Positions 1 through 8,542 of a stretch of DNA of 45,692 bases are shown in pieces (position 1 is the stretch's first letter; each line of letters starts with the position of its first letter). The notes beneath the pieces are model-generated. The model did no database searches and was not told the origin of the DNA. It saw only the letters and a program-made list of their open reading frames with translations. Source of the stretch: an uncultured Clostridium sp. (GTDB lineage Bacteria; Bacillota; Clostridia; TANB77; CAG-508); contig CAOKQZ010000013.1 in assembly GCA_948471055.1 (NCBI GenBank), forward strand, positions 1 through 45,692. Reading direction: 5' to 3'. Made by a program: the position numbers and the translations under genes.

Positions 1-53
1 AAATAATCATAGCAAGTAATACAAAAAAAAGCGTCATCCGTATAGCTTAAATA

Positions 54-446
54 CACACGGTTAATCACAAATCTATGCCAGATTTAGAAGATGAAAAAGT
101 AAAAACAGAAGTAATGAATTTACATACGGCTATATACCAAAAATTTGGCTATGAAATGAAATATATAAGACCACCCAAAGGAGAATTTAGTGAAAGAACA
201 CTTAGCATTACCAATAGCTTAGGATATGTAAATGTTATGTGGAGTTTAGCATATGACGATTGGGATGAAAATAAGCAGGGAAGAGAAGAATATGCAAAAA
301 AGAAAATATTAGATAACATTCATCCAGGAGCTGTTATTTTACTACATGGAAATTCCACAGATAATACCAATATATTAGATAGTATAATTAAAGAAGTAAA
401 AAATATGGGGTATGAGTTTAAATCGTTAGATGAGTTTGTAAGGTAA
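54..446 (+). pseudogene. Polysaccharide deacetylase (NodB/PdaA-like), N-terminally decayed
   Basis: The readable part is the C-terminal two thirds of a NodB-fold deacetylase. HTVNHKSMPDL matches the metal-binding second motif (usually GNHTxxH), IRPPKGEF the third motif, and HPGAVILLHG the last conserved motif. Such enzymes deacetylate peptidoglycan or other N-acetyl polysaccharides at the cell surface; PdaA acts in spore cortex. In frame, a TAA at 48-50 sits just before the HTVNH block, and the bases upstream encode no recognisable first motif in any frame. An ATG at 75 opens a 123-residue frame but would leave out the metal-binding histidines. It is therefore probably a remnant. The window edge prevents a final decision: a normal gene misread at its left end is the alternative. 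Confidence 0.6.
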
Positions 447-489
447 ATGATGAAAAAAGAGTTGTCACACAAATGTCATATAAAATTTC

Positions 490-517
490 TTGACAAGAAT
501 CAATATGTTAATATAAA
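490..517 (+). promoter_or_regulatory. Sigma-A-type promoter for the variable prepilin gene
   Basis: TTGACA at 490-495 and TATAAA at 512-517 are separated by 16 bases, upstream of a 5' leader of about 50 bases that ends in a GAAGGGAG ribosome binding site before the ATG at 576. Confidence 0.65.
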
Positions 518-575
518 CTAGAATCATAAATAAAAGAAATATGAACATACTAAAAGAAGAAGGGAGAAACAGAAA

Positions 576-1601
576 ATGAAAAAACAAAGAAAAGGAATTA
601 CTTTGATAGCATTGGTCATTACTATTATTATTCTATTAATTTTATCAGGAATAACACTTAATTTAACCATAGGACAAAAAGGAATCATAACAAGAGCACA
701 GGAGGCAGGAAAAAATTACCAAGAAGCAACCAAAAGAGAAGAACAAGAATTAGCGAATTTCTGGGCAGAGTCAGAAAATATTATACACGGAAATAATGGA
801 GGAGGAACTATCACAACGCCACCAGAAGGAGGAGATAATACAGACCCAGAGGAGCCAACAATAAATATTAGTACATTAAAGACAGGAGATTATATCAAAT
901 ATGATACAGGTGTATCAACTCTTGGGGAAAATGGAATAATGATATGTAGAGTACTGTATTCAAAAAATTCCGAATATGGCTTGCAAATTATATCGGATAA
1001 AACCACGGGAGAAGTTGTTACTTTAGGAGGAAATACATGGGAAGAAGGAAAGACATCATATAACGGAGCAATCAAAACATTAAATGATAAAGCTTTAAAA
1101 TATGTAAACACAGAATATGCCTATGATGGAAGATGCGTAGGAAGTATACCAACTGTAAGCAATGGAATGTTTGTAGATAAAAACAAGCTAAGAGATAGCG
1201 AAGGAAATATAAGAGATATAATAGATACTGTTTCAGTACCAATGGGATGGACACTACCAACAGGATGGGCAAGTAGAGATACTGGATGTTATAATACAGA
1301 TATGAATTATGGAACAGATGAAACAGCATTAAGAGAGGCTGATATGTGGACAACAGGAATAACTTATTGGTTAGCTTCACGTTGTGTGTATTCGATTAAT
1401 ATGAACATTTGTGTGCGTCAGGTGTCATACAGAGGTGCTCTATCAGACATTTATTTGTGCAATTTAAATTCAGTTGGTTACACGAAAGGAAATTCGTATG
1501 AGAGTGGATTTCGTCCTTGTATTTCTCTAAAATCTGACAATATAAGGATAACAGGAGGAGATGGTATGAGTGAGGAGACAGCTTACACAATAGGAAAATA
1601 A
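576..1601 (+). CDS. Type IV prepilin-like protein with variable C-terminal lectin-like domain
   Basis: The N-terminus (KGITLIALVITIIILLILSG, from residue 6) is a class of prepilin helix common in Clostridia: a short basic leader, a Gly, then a long hydrophobic stretch. A charged helix (about 30-65), a Gly/Pro/Thr linker (about 70-90) and a roughly 240-residue globular domain follow. The C-terminal part is framed by TYWLASR (about 264) and FRPCISLKS (about 311). The segment between is irregular, like the variable regions of C-type-lectin/FGE-fold targets of diversity-generating retroelements. A second gene at 30.9-33.3 kb has the same frame residues with entirely different residues between them. 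The likely role is a surface-displayed binding tip; the ligand is unknown. The gene is monocistronic, with its own promoter and a strong terminator. The reverse transcriptase and template repeat are not in this window, so the retroelement link is inference. Confidence 0.75.
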   Translation: MKKQRKGITLIALVITIIILLILSGITLNLTIGQKGIITRAQEAGKNYQEATKREEQELANFWAESENIIHGNNGGGTITTPPEGGDNTDPEEPTINISTLKTGDYIKYDTGVSTLGENGIMICRVLYSKNSEYGLQIISDKTTGEVVTLGGNTWEEGKTSYNGAIKTLNDKALKYVNTEYAYDGRCVGSIPTVSNGMFVDKNKLRDSEGNIRDIIDTVSVPMGWTLPTGWASRDTGCYNTDMNYGTDETALREADMWTTGITYWLASRCVYSINMNICVRQVSYRGALSDIYLCNLNSVGYTKGNSYESGFRPCISLKSDNIRITGGDGMSEETAYTIGK

Positions 1602-1652
1602 AATATACGGGAGCTTATAGAAATTTTTAGAGCAATAAATTGAGTAATTAAC

Positions 1653-1690
1653 AAAATCTAGTAATTCAAAAAAGAATTACTAGATTTTTG
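1653..1690 (+). terminator. Intrinsic terminator of the variable prepilin gene
   Basis: A perfect 15-base-pair stem (1653-1667 with 1674-1688) around a six-A loop ends in a T run. It is A/T-rich and could work in both directions. Confidence 0.75.
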
Positions 1691-1700
1691 CTAAAAAATA

Positions 1701-1742
1701 AAAAAGGTTCTAGCGTAAGTTTCGCATGAACTATTTTTTTTT
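1701..1742 (+). terminator. Second hairpin with long T tract
   Basis: GGTTC (1706-1710) pairs with GAACT (1728-1732), and GCG with CGC further in. Ten T residues follow. It sits between the prepilin terminator and yqfC, so it may be a back-up terminator. Confidence 0.45.
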
Positions 1743-1774
1743 TGCATATATATGAAAAGAAGGTGAAGAAAACA

Positions 1775-2062
1775 ATGGAAAGAAGAAAACGAAAAGAAAA
1801 TAGGTTTCAGAAATTTTTAGAACTTCCGAAAGAGGTGGTATCGGATACTCCTAAAATAACCGTGGTGGGGTTTGAAGAGGTTTTAATTGAAAATTATAAA
1901 TCGATTTTAGAGTATGAAGATTATTATATTAAAATCAATACCCATATTGGTGCAGTCAATATAAATGGATTTAACTTAAGGTTAAAAGAAATGACAGGGG
2001 ATGACATTATGGTATTTGGCAAGATAGATAGTATCGATTTTGAAAGTATTACAGACGAATAA
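1775..2062 (+). CDS. yqfC: Sporulation protein YqfC
   Basis: This 95-residue protein keeps the YqfC pattern: a basic N-terminus, then FLELPKEVVSDTPKITVVG, a central IEN..ILEYED block and a C-terminal DIMVFGKIDSIDF strand pair. Bacillus subtilis YqfC has about the same length and precedes yqfD in the same way. It belongs to the mother-cell sporulation set; its molecular function is not established. I chose the ATG at 1775, preceded by AGAAGGTGAAG, over an in-frame TTG at 1742, because the shorter product matches the family length and the TTG lies at the edge of the upstream terminator. yqfD follows 17 bases downstream. Confidence 0.85.
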   Translation: MERRKRKENRFQKFLELPKEVVSDTPKITVVGFEEVLIENYKSILEYEDYYIKINTHIGAVNINGFNLRLKEMTGDDIMVFGKIDSIDFESITDE

Positions 2063-2079
2063 AGAAAGGGGAAGGACCA

Positions 2080-3265
2080 ATGTTTTTTAAAATCATTATG
2101 TATTATCTATTCGGCTATGCAACCATTAGTGTGGAAGGATATTTTATAGAAAGATTTATTAATATTTGCCGAGGGAAACAAATCTTTTTATGGAATATGA
2201 AACGAAAAAAATCGAGTTTTTTATTTACCAATATTGCCATAAAAGATTTTAAAAAAATAAGACAAGTGGCAAAAGTAACCAAATGCCAAGTGAAAATCCA
2301 AAAGAAAAAGGGACTTCCTTTTTTACTACATCGTTACCAAAAAAGAAAACTATTTATAGGATTATTACTAACCCTTTTTTTGGTTATTTTTGGAGTTTCT
2401 AACTTTGTGTGGAATATTGAAATTATAGGAAACAATACCATACCAACTGAGGAATTGTTAAAACAATTAAATGAATACGGATTAGTTTTAGGAAAATTAA
2501 AAAACAGTGTAAAAACAAAAGAAATTATTAGCAAAATGCGACTAGAAAGAGATGACATTGCATGGATTGGAATTAAATCTATTGGTACTAATATGATTGT
2601 AGAAGTAGTAGAAGCCGATAAAAAACCAGATATCATTGATGAAAACGAATATTGTAGTATTGTTTCCAAAAAAGAAGGAAGAATTACAAAGATAAATGTG
2701 CAAAACGGTACAGCCCTAGTAAAAGTAGGAGATATTGTAACAAAACGGTAATACATTAGTAGGAGGCTGGATAGAGGGAAAATATACAGGTACAAGATAC
2801 GTACACGCCAAAGCCGAGATAGAAGCAAGGGTTTGGTATTCAGCAAAAGAAAAAATGGGATTAATGGGAACAAAAGAAGCAGAAACGGGAAAGGAAAAAA
2901 ACAACTACGGAATTAAGATTCATAATTTTGAAATAAATTTTCCGAAAGGGGTTCCATATTTTGAAAATTATGATACAATAAATGAGAGCAAAAAATTAAA
3001 ATTATTTTCAAACTTCTATTTCCCTATAGAATTTGTAAAAACAACCTATAAAGAATTAGAAAAAAAGCAAGTTAGTTATACGGAAGAAGAGGTAAAACAG
3101 ATACTAATTCAAAAACTAGAGGAGGAATTAAAAAAACAAATACCAGATGAAGAAAAAATAGTTGATACAAAAGTAAATGTAAAACGTGAAGGAAATGAAC
3201 TAGAAGTTGAACTCATTTATGAAGTGATTGAAAATATAGGCACAAACGAAAAAATATTGTTGTGA
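2080..3265 (+). CDS. yqfD: Sporulation protein YqfD, needs one +1 frameshift at CGG
   Basis: The first frame runs 2080-2751 and ends CGG TAA. Skipping the C of CGG at 2746-2748 continues as GNTLVGGWIEGKYTG in the frame that ends at TGA 3263-3265. The joined product is 394 residues, close to the roughly 400 of YqfD, and the family's KG(D/N)xLVxGxI motif is restored exactly at the join. Features are an N-terminal YLFGYATISVEGYFIERF segment, a basic stretch, one strong membrane helix (about 87-108, KLFIGLLLTLFLVIFGVSNFV) and a large extracytoplasmic part. The family acts in the mother cell during sporulation together with YqfC. With no shift the protein would stop at residue 223 and lose the conserved C-terminal third. 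This is one of six sites of the same kind in the window. Confidence 0.85.
2746..2749 (+). other. CGG+1 frameshift site in yqfD (CGGT)
   Basis: In-frame AAA CGG TAA. Reading GGT after skipping C gives Gly at a family-conserved position (about residue 223). Without the shift, translation stops at the next codon. Confidence 0.8.
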
Positions 3266-3279
3266 AAGGATGATGAAAC

Positions 3280-4497
3280 ATGACAGAACGAGGATTACGA
3301 GTATTAGAACAAGATAAAACTTTCTTTGGAAAGATAACAGGAACTATTACAAAATTACTAATTCCAACCAAAGTAGGAATTAATGGATTATTAATATACG
3401 CAAAAAGAAACAATATGCTAAAAGCATTTGAGAATTATACCAATGAAAATAATCATGATGAAACCAATCAAAAAGAAGTAAACTTTAAAAAATATGAAGA
3501 TATGTTTGCTCTTTACCTAGAATCGATTGATAAATATGTTATGGATTCAATTTACCACAAGGTGAAAAATGATACCGCAACGTTATTTGAAAGAAATGCA
3601 CTATCAAAATATTATACAGTCGTTCATTTAAAAGAAACACAATATATTGAATATAAATATCGCAAACAAAAATATTTGTTAGAATTAGATTATCAAACCA
3701 TTGGGGCACAAAATAAAGAAAAATTACTAAAACGCTATGAAGTATTTTATGTAAGTAAAATGGAGGCACTTTATAAAGGAATATTAAAAAATTATTCCAT
3801 TCAATTAGCAGATCATGTAGCGACGAAAGAAAGAAAAAATGAAATTTATGAAAAAATCTTCCAAACCTTAGAGGAATATATTGTAACCATATTACCAATT
3901 AAAATGAGAACAGAGCCACAAGATACTTACCAAAATATTTTAGCGCAGTATGATAAATTTAGCACCTTTTTAGCGGGTAAATTAGATGAAAGAGATGTAA
4001 TTGAAAAGAAGCTAATTTTATTAGGAATTAGTAGAACGTTATTTACCCACAGTTTGCCACTGATTGTAGCAGAACAATGTTATATTAAACTATTAAAAGA
4101 TACAAGAGCATTAATTGTAAATGCTACCATTGAAAAGAAGAAAAATCGTGCTTATGAAATGTTAATTACCTTAATTGAAGACTATAATATTCGATTATTA
4201 TCAACCAAAATTTATTGGGACAAACCAAAACAAAGAGAAGAATACAAAAAATTCTGGGAAAACTATAAAGAAATAACCAAATTAAAAGAAACGAGTCCAG
4301 TAGAATATGCAAAACAAAAAGAAATTCTATTTGTTCGAAATGACTTAAAAGCAGTCGAAACAAAACCAGAAAAATACGTTAAAGTCATCCAGTTCTACAA
4401 ACAAAAATTAGTAGAATTAGGTGTTATGAGGAATATCAAAAATTCCTACAAAACCTTACCACAAAAAACAACCAAGAAAAAAACAGTGGTTGCGTAA
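3280..4497 (+). CDS. Hypothetical Lys-rich helical protein
   Basis: 405 residues, not recognised. The composition is strongly charged (Lys/Glu), with regular heptad-like stretches suggesting an alpha-helical, mostly soluble protein. There is no signal peptide, no clear membrane span, no P-loop and no Cys/His metal site. The C-terminus is a basic tail (TLPQKTTKKKTVVA). It starts 14 bases after yqfD behind GAAAGGATG and was probably co-transcribed with yqfC-yqfD. In most Firmicutes this position holds phoH and the HD-hydrolase gene yqfF/pgpH, neither of which is present, so this gene replaces them. A sporulation role is suggested only by its place in the operon. Confidence 0.6.
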   Translation: MTERGLRVLEQDKTFFGKITGTITKLLIPTKVGINGLLIYAKRNNMLKAFENYTNENNHDETNQKEVNFKKYEDMFALYLESIDKYVMDSIYHKVKNDTATLFERNALSKYYTVVHLKETQYIEYKYRKQKYLLELDYQTIGAQNKEKLLKRYEVFYVSKMEALYKGILKNYSIQLADHVATKERKNEIYEKIFQTLEEYIVTILPIKMRTEPQDTYQNILAQYDKFSTFLAGKLDERDVIEKKLILLGISRTLFTHSLPLIVAEQCYIKLLKDTRALIVNATIEKKKNRAYEMLITLIEDYNIRLLSTKIYWDKPKQREEYKKFWENYKEITKLKETSPVEYAKQKEILFVRNDLKAVETKPEKYVKVIQFYKQKLVELGVMRNIKNSYKTLPQKTTKKKTVVA

Positions 4498-4526
4498 GTA
4501 AAAAAACAAAATAGAACTCTTCTATA

Positions 4527-4607
4527 CTTCAAAGAAATAGCACTATACAAAGGCCCCTTTACTTAATGGGGCTGTCGCCGACAGGCGACTGGGGGTTCTT
4601 AAAAAAA
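4527..4607 (+). repeat. Dispersed double-hairpin repeat, copy 1
   Basis: Shares about 80 bases with 8219-8297. It contains hairpin GCCCC/GGGGC (4553-4572), then GTCGCC/GGCGAC (4574-4589), then GACTGGGGGTTCTTAA. It lies just after a stop codon and may double as a terminator or processing structure. Confidence 0.65.
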
Positions 4608-4626
4608 TAAAACAGAGGTCATAAAC

Positions 4627-5109
4627 ATGGAAAAAATCGTACAAATCGAATATGAAGGAATAGAACCAAAAAAAGAATACGAAGAATTAATACAAATGGT
4701 AATTAACCGATGTTTTGTTGAGGAACAGTTATTACAGGCAAACCTATATATTGCGATTACCCTAACAACCCCACAAAACATTCGAACCTTAAACCAACAA
4801 TATCGAAACATTGATAAAGAAACCGATGTCTTATCCTTTCCGATGTTCGAAAAAAAAGAGGTACAAGAAATCCAAAAACAAACAAACCATATGGTCCATG
4901 AGGTATTAGGAGATATTGTTATTTCCATTCCAAGAGTAGAAGAACAGGCGAAGGAATATGAACACAGTTTTGAAAGAGAACTAGCTTACATGCTAGTTCA
5001 TGGATTTTATCACCTAATGGGATATGACCACATTGAAGAAAAAGACAAATTACAAATGCGACCAAAAGAGGAAAAAATATTGCAAGATTTAAAAATAACA
5101 AGAAACTAA
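4627..5109 (+). CDS. ybeY: Endoribonuclease YbeY (rRNA maturation)
   Basis: 160 residues, the usual family length. The zinc-binding signature HGFYHLMGYDH lies at about 124-134 (HxxxH...GxDH), and DVLSFPMF lies upstream as in other YbeY proteins. YbeY is a cytoplasmic metal-dependent RNase needed for 16S rRNA 3' maturation and ribosome quality control. It sits in the conserved ybeY-dgkA-era order of Gram-positive genomes. RBS CAGAGGTC and an ATG at 4627; dgkA starts 13 bases after its stop. Confidence 0.95.
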   Translation: MEKIVQIEYEGIEPKKEYEELIQMVINRCFVEEQLLQANLYIAITLTTPQNIRTLNQQYRNIDKETDVLSFPMFEKKEVQEIQKQTNHMVHEVLGDIVISIPRVEEQAKEYEHSFERELAYMLVHGFYHLMGYDHIEEKDKLQMRPKEEKILQDLKITRN

Positions 5110-5122
5110 GATAGGTGGTAGT

Positions 5123-5917
5123 ATGAAAAAAGAAGAAGAGCATAAAATGAAAAATGGTAATTTTTTAGATGCCTGTCAAAATGCATTAGATGGTATTATT
5201 TATGCCATTACCACACAAAGCAACATCAAAAAGCAATTACTAATTGCAGTAGCAGTCATGCTAATAAGTTTGTTTTTTGACTTATCAAGAGCAGAATTTT
5301 TATGTTTAATGTTTACCGTAGTACTAATTATTGTCGCAGAGATGTTTAATACTGCGATTGAAACGGTAGTCGATTTATATACAGACCTTTATCATCCAAA
5401 AGCGAAAATTGCAAAAGATGTAGGAGCAGGAGCGGTTGTCATAGCAGCCATTAATGCAATTATTGTAGCATATTTTTTATTTTTTCAAAAAATTAGTACC
5501 ATTGGATTAAGAATGGTAGACGAGGTTGTAAATTCACCAATCCATTTAGCATTTGTAGCAGTATTATTAACGGTTATCGTCATTGTTACGCTAAAAGCAG
5601 CAGCTACGAGAAACCATAAATTCATCAAAGAAAATTTTATGCCAAGTGGTCAAACAGCAGTCGCGTTTGCAGCACTTACCATTGTATGGCTTACCACAAG
5701 AAATGTAGTTATTTTTACACTAGCATTGGTACTAGCACTTTTGGTTGCTATTAACCGTTATCAAACAAACAAACGAACCAAAGCAGAAATTATCATAGGG
5801 GCATGTGTAGGTGTTTTAGTAGTCATTTTGTTATATGGATTAGCAATTTTATATTTACACATAAATTCACTAGCCTCCATTTCAGAAATTTTTCAAAATT
5901 TTCAAATCAGACAATAA
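5123..5917 (+). CDS. dgkA: Diacylglycerol/undecaprenol kinase with degenerate PAP2 domain
   Basis: Residues 1-125 are a DgkA-type membrane kinase: amphipathic N-terminus, FLDACQNALDGI, and the catalytic EMFNTAIE motif (about 74-81) followed by two transmembrane helices. In Gram-positive bacteria this enzyme mostly phosphorylates undecaprenol for cell-wall lipid recycling. Residues about 135-255 form a second membrane domain with PAP2 phosphatase spacing (MPSGQTAVAF, then INRYQTNKRTKAEIIIGA). The PAP2 active-site His of PSGH is Gln here, and the later SRxxxxxHxxxD motif is missing, so that half is predicted to be inactive. Total 264 residues against about 130 for DgkA alone. A second ATG at 5147 could also be used, but the first has the better RBS (AGGTGGTAG). 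Confidence 0.85.
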   Translation: MKKEEEHKMKNGNFLDACQNALDGIIYAITTQSNIKKQLLIAVAVMLISLFFDLSRAEFLCLMFTVVLIIVAEMFNTAIETVVDLYTDLYHPKAKIAKDVGAGAVVIAAINAIIVAYFLFFQKISTIGLRMVDEVVNSPIHLAFVAVLLTVIVIVTLKAAATRNHKFIKENFMPSGQTAVAFAALTIVWLTTRNVVIFTLALVLALLVAINRYQTNKRTKAEIIIGACVGVLVVILLYGLAILYLHINSLASISEIFQNFQIRQ

Positions 5918-6017
5918 ATGACCTAAGTTATCGCCTTTGGCGATTACAAATAATGGCTTAGAATAAATGACCTAAATTAGAATAGATTAAAATAAATAAT
6001 ATAGAGGAGAAAAGAAA

Positions 6018-7061
6018 ATGGGAAAAAAAGGAATTATTGCATTAGTCGTAATACTAGTCATATTAGTAATCATAGCAGGTGTATTACTAGCAATGAAAGT
6101 AGTAGGAGATAACCAATCAAAAGAACCAACCAATGAAATCGGAATGGGAGAGGTACCACAAGAGCCAGTAAAAGAGGAAAAAACACCACAAATTTACCGT
6201 GGCAATAATCGTCCAGTAGCGGTTATGATAGATAACCACAAAGGAGCATGGCCACAAGCTGGTTTAAATGATGCCTATGTTGTGTATGAAATCATTGTAG
6301 AAGGCGGAGAAACTAGATTAATGGAAATTTTCAAAGGAGTGAGTTTAGATAAAATTGGACCAATCCGTAGTTCAAGACATTACTTCTTAGACTATGCCTT
6401 AGAAAATGATGCCATCTATGTTCATTATGGCTGGAGTCCACAAGCAGAAGCAGATATTAAAACCTTAAAAGTAAACAATATTAATGGACTAGTAGAAAGT
6501 TCAAAAGATTTCTGGAGAGTAAAAGATAAAAAAGCACCACATAATGCAGTTACTAGCATGCGAAATATTCTAAAAATAGCAGGAGAAAAAGGCTACCGAA
6601 CACAATCAAATGCAAAAAGTGTACTAAACTACCAAGTAGATGAGGTAGAACTAGAAACAGGAGTAGAAGCAAGCCATATTGTGATTCCATATAGTAATCT
6701 TCAAGTCGTAAGCTATACCTATGATGTAGAAACGAAACGATATACTCGTTATGCAAGAAATGTAAAACAAACCGATTGGAATACCAAACAAGATATTACC
6801 ACTAAAAATATTATCATAACCTTTGCAGAAAACTATAACTTGCCAGACAAAGAAAACAAGGGAAGACAAGGCTTAAAGAATATTGGAGATAAAAAAGGAT
6901 ATTACATTACAAACGGAAAAGCAATTGAAATTGTATGTAGTAAATCCGCAAGAACCGAAAAGACCATTTATAAAGATTTAGAAGGAAATGAGATTAAGGT
7001 AAATGACGGAAACACCTTTATTCAAATATGTCCAATTGACGCTAATGTTGTGATTGAATAG
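6018..7061 (+). CDS. DUF3048 family protein (YerB-like)
   Basis: 347 residues with an N-terminal membrane anchor (about 4-27) and a Pro/Glu-rich spacer. The DUF3048 core follows: NRPVAVMIDNHKGAWPQAGL (about 64-83), VEGGETRLMEIF, GPIRSSRHYFLDYA and HYGWSPQA, plus a C-terminal half around PHNAVTSMRNI. There is no lipobox cysteine, so it is an uncleaved signal anchor and not a lipoprotein like YerB. It is expected outside the membrane; its biochemical function is not established. It has a clear RBS (AGAGGAGA) and is followed by a strong hairpin at 7071-7107. Confidence 0.85.
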   Translation: MGKKGIIALVVILVILVIIAGVLLAMKVVGDNQSKEPTNEIGMGEVPQEPVKEEKTPQIYRGNNRPVAVMIDNHKGAWPQAGLNDAYVVYEIIVEGGETRLMEIFKGVSLDKIGPIRSSRHYFLDYALENDAIYVHYGWSPQAEADIKTLKVNNINGLVESSKDFWRVKDKKAPHNAVTSMRNILKIAGEKGYRTQSNAKSVLNYQVDEVELETGVEASHIVIPYSNLQVVSYTYDVETKRYTRYARNVKQTDWNTKQDITTKNIIITFAENYNLPDKENKGRQGLKNIGDKKGYYITNGKAIEIVCSKSARTEKTIYKDLEGNEIKVNDGNTFIQICPIDANVVIE

Positions 7062-7070
7062 GAATGGAAG

Positions 7071-7110
7071 AATCCCCAGTCACGCGGGAGCGTGACTGGG
7101 GATTCTTAAC
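7071..7110 (+). terminator. Strong hairpin after the DUF3048 gene (repeat-family member)
   Basis: AATCCCCAGTCACGC pairs with GCGTGACTGGGGATT around a GGGA loop. The 3' flank GACTGGGGATTCTTAA matches the flanks of the repeats at 4527-4607 and 8219-8297, so this is both a likely terminator and a relative of that repeat family. Confidence 0.65.
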
Positions 7111-7261
7111 GAAAGAAAACAGATTTGTCAAGTAAAAAAGGAAGAAAAAAATATAAAAATTATCGACCAATCAAGACAAATTTAGCAAATTAAAATAGTT
7201 ATAATAAAAAAGAGTATTGCTAAAAATAAACAACATTTATACAAAGTAAAGGAAGAAACAA

Positions 7262-8164
7262 ATGGAAGAATTTAAATCTGGTTTTGTAGCCATTATAGGA
7301 AGAACCAATGTTGGAAAATCAACACTCATTAATTCATTAGTGGGAGAAAAAGTAGCAATCATGACCAATAAACCACAAACCACAAGAACGGCAATTCGTG
7401 CCATTGTGAATAGGGAGCATTCGCAAATTATTTTTATTGATACCCCAGGAATTCATAAACCAAAAACGAAATTAGGAAATACCATGATTGAAACCGCTTT
7501 TGGTAGTGTGGGAGATGTAGATGTGGTATTATTTCTAATAGAAGCTACCAGTGAAGATATTGGAAAAGGTGACAGAATTATTCTAGAAAAAATAAAAGAA
7601 GCGGGAAACAAAACCATTCTAATAATCAATAAAATAGATTTAGTAAAAAGAGAAACGCTATTAAATCTAATTGAAACCTACCGCAAGGAATATGATTTTC
7701 AAGCAGTTATACCAATTTCTGCTATAAAGAAAGATAAAACAGAAGATGTATTAATTGAAATAGAGAAATTATTAAAACCAGGACCTGCTTATTATGATAT
7801 AGACGAATATACAGACCAAACTATGAGACAACTAGTAGAAGAAGTCATTCGTGAAAAAGCGTTAAAATTATTAGATGATGAAGTACCACATGGGCTATAT
7901 GTTGAAGTGGAAAAAATGAATTTAAGAAGTACCAAAAACAAAGAAGAACTATATGATATAGAAGCAACGATTTACTGTTTACGAAATTCACATAAAGGGA
8001 TTATTATTGGAAAAAACGGAAACATGTTAAAACGAATTGGAACCTATGCAAGACAAGATTTAGAAAAAATACTAGAAACAAAAGTCAACTTAAAAACATG
8101 GGTAAAAGTAAGTGAAGACTGGCAAAACAAAGAAAACATCGTGAAAAATTTTAAATTTAATTAA
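7262..8164 (+). CDS. era: GTPase Era
   Basis: 300 residues. G1 is GRTNVGKS (13-20), G3 DTPG with the Era-typical IHKPKTKLG extension, and G4 NKID (about 121). A C-terminal KH domain has IIIGKNGNMLKRIG. Era binds the 3' end of 16S rRNA and helps 30S assembly at the membrane-cytoplasm interface. It stands in the conserved dgkA-era-recO neighbourhood. RBS GGAAG; ATG start. Confidence 0.97.
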   Translation: MEEFKSGFVAIIGRTNVGKSTLINSLVGEKVAIMTNKPQTTRTAIRAIVNREHSQIIFIDTPGIHKPKTKLGNTMIETAFGSVGDVDVVLFLIEATSEDIGKGDRIILEKIKEAGNKTILIINKIDLVKRETLLNLIETYRKEYDFQAVIPISAIKKDKTEDVLIEIEKLLKPGPAYYDIDEYTDQTMRQLVEEVIREKALKLLDDEVPHGLYVEVEKMNLRSTKNKEELYDIEATIYCLRNSHKGIIIGKNGNMLKRIGTYARQDLEKILETKVNLKTWVKVSEDWQNKENIVKNFKFN

Positions 8165-8218
8165 GAAAATGAAAAAAGCATAAGTATTCAAATGCAAATA
8201 GCACTTAAATGGGGTAAT

Positions 8219-8297
8219 TCTTCGAAGAAATGACTATAAAAAGGCCCCTTTACTTAAGGAGGCTGTCAGCGAAGCTGACTGTGGGTTCTTAAAAAAT
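8219..8297 (+). repeat. Dispersed double-hairpin repeat, copy 2
   Basis: Homologous to 4527-4607. The second stem is GTCAGC/GCTGAC (8265-8279) where copy 1 has GTCGCC/GGCGAC. Both arms changed together, so base pairing is kept while sequence drifts. The tail is GACTGTGGGTTCTTAA. It lies downstream of era. Confidence 0.65.
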
Positions 8298-8377
8298 TAA
8301 CAATTCTTTAGAAATAAGTTAATGAATAAAATTTTCAAAAATACAAAAGATAAAAACAAAAAAAGGAGATGATAGGT

Positions 8378-8542
8378 GTGATCAAACAAATTGCATGGAA
8401 CACATTTAAAAATACAGGTGACATCAATACATTCCTAGAATTAGTTGAAGTAGAAAACATGGAAAAAAACATAGATAATGTAAATGGTGAAGAAAAAAAT
8501 GGGAACATTCAAAACAAATGGAATTGTAATACGAGAAAGTAA
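8378..8542 (+). CDS. YqzL-like small protein upstream of recO
   Basis: A 54-residue frame with a GTG start behind AAAAGGAGATGATAG. Its N-terminus VIKQIAWNTFKNTGDINTFLEL matches the YqzL pattern (AWxxFxxTGxIxxYL) of small proteins that sit between era and recO in Firmicutes. The tail (from about residue 28) is polar and overlaps the first 59 bases of recO in another frame, which suggests translational coupling. Function is unknown. The strong RBS, the family-like N-terminus and the position support a real gene. Confidence 0.7.
   Translation: MIKQIAWNTFKNTGDINTFLELVEVENMEKNIDNVNGEEKNGNIQNKWNCNTRK

Noticed and set aside
1742..1774. TTG start for yqfC
   Set aside because: It would begin at the end of a terminator T tract and makes the protein longer than the family; the ATG at 1775 has an RBS.
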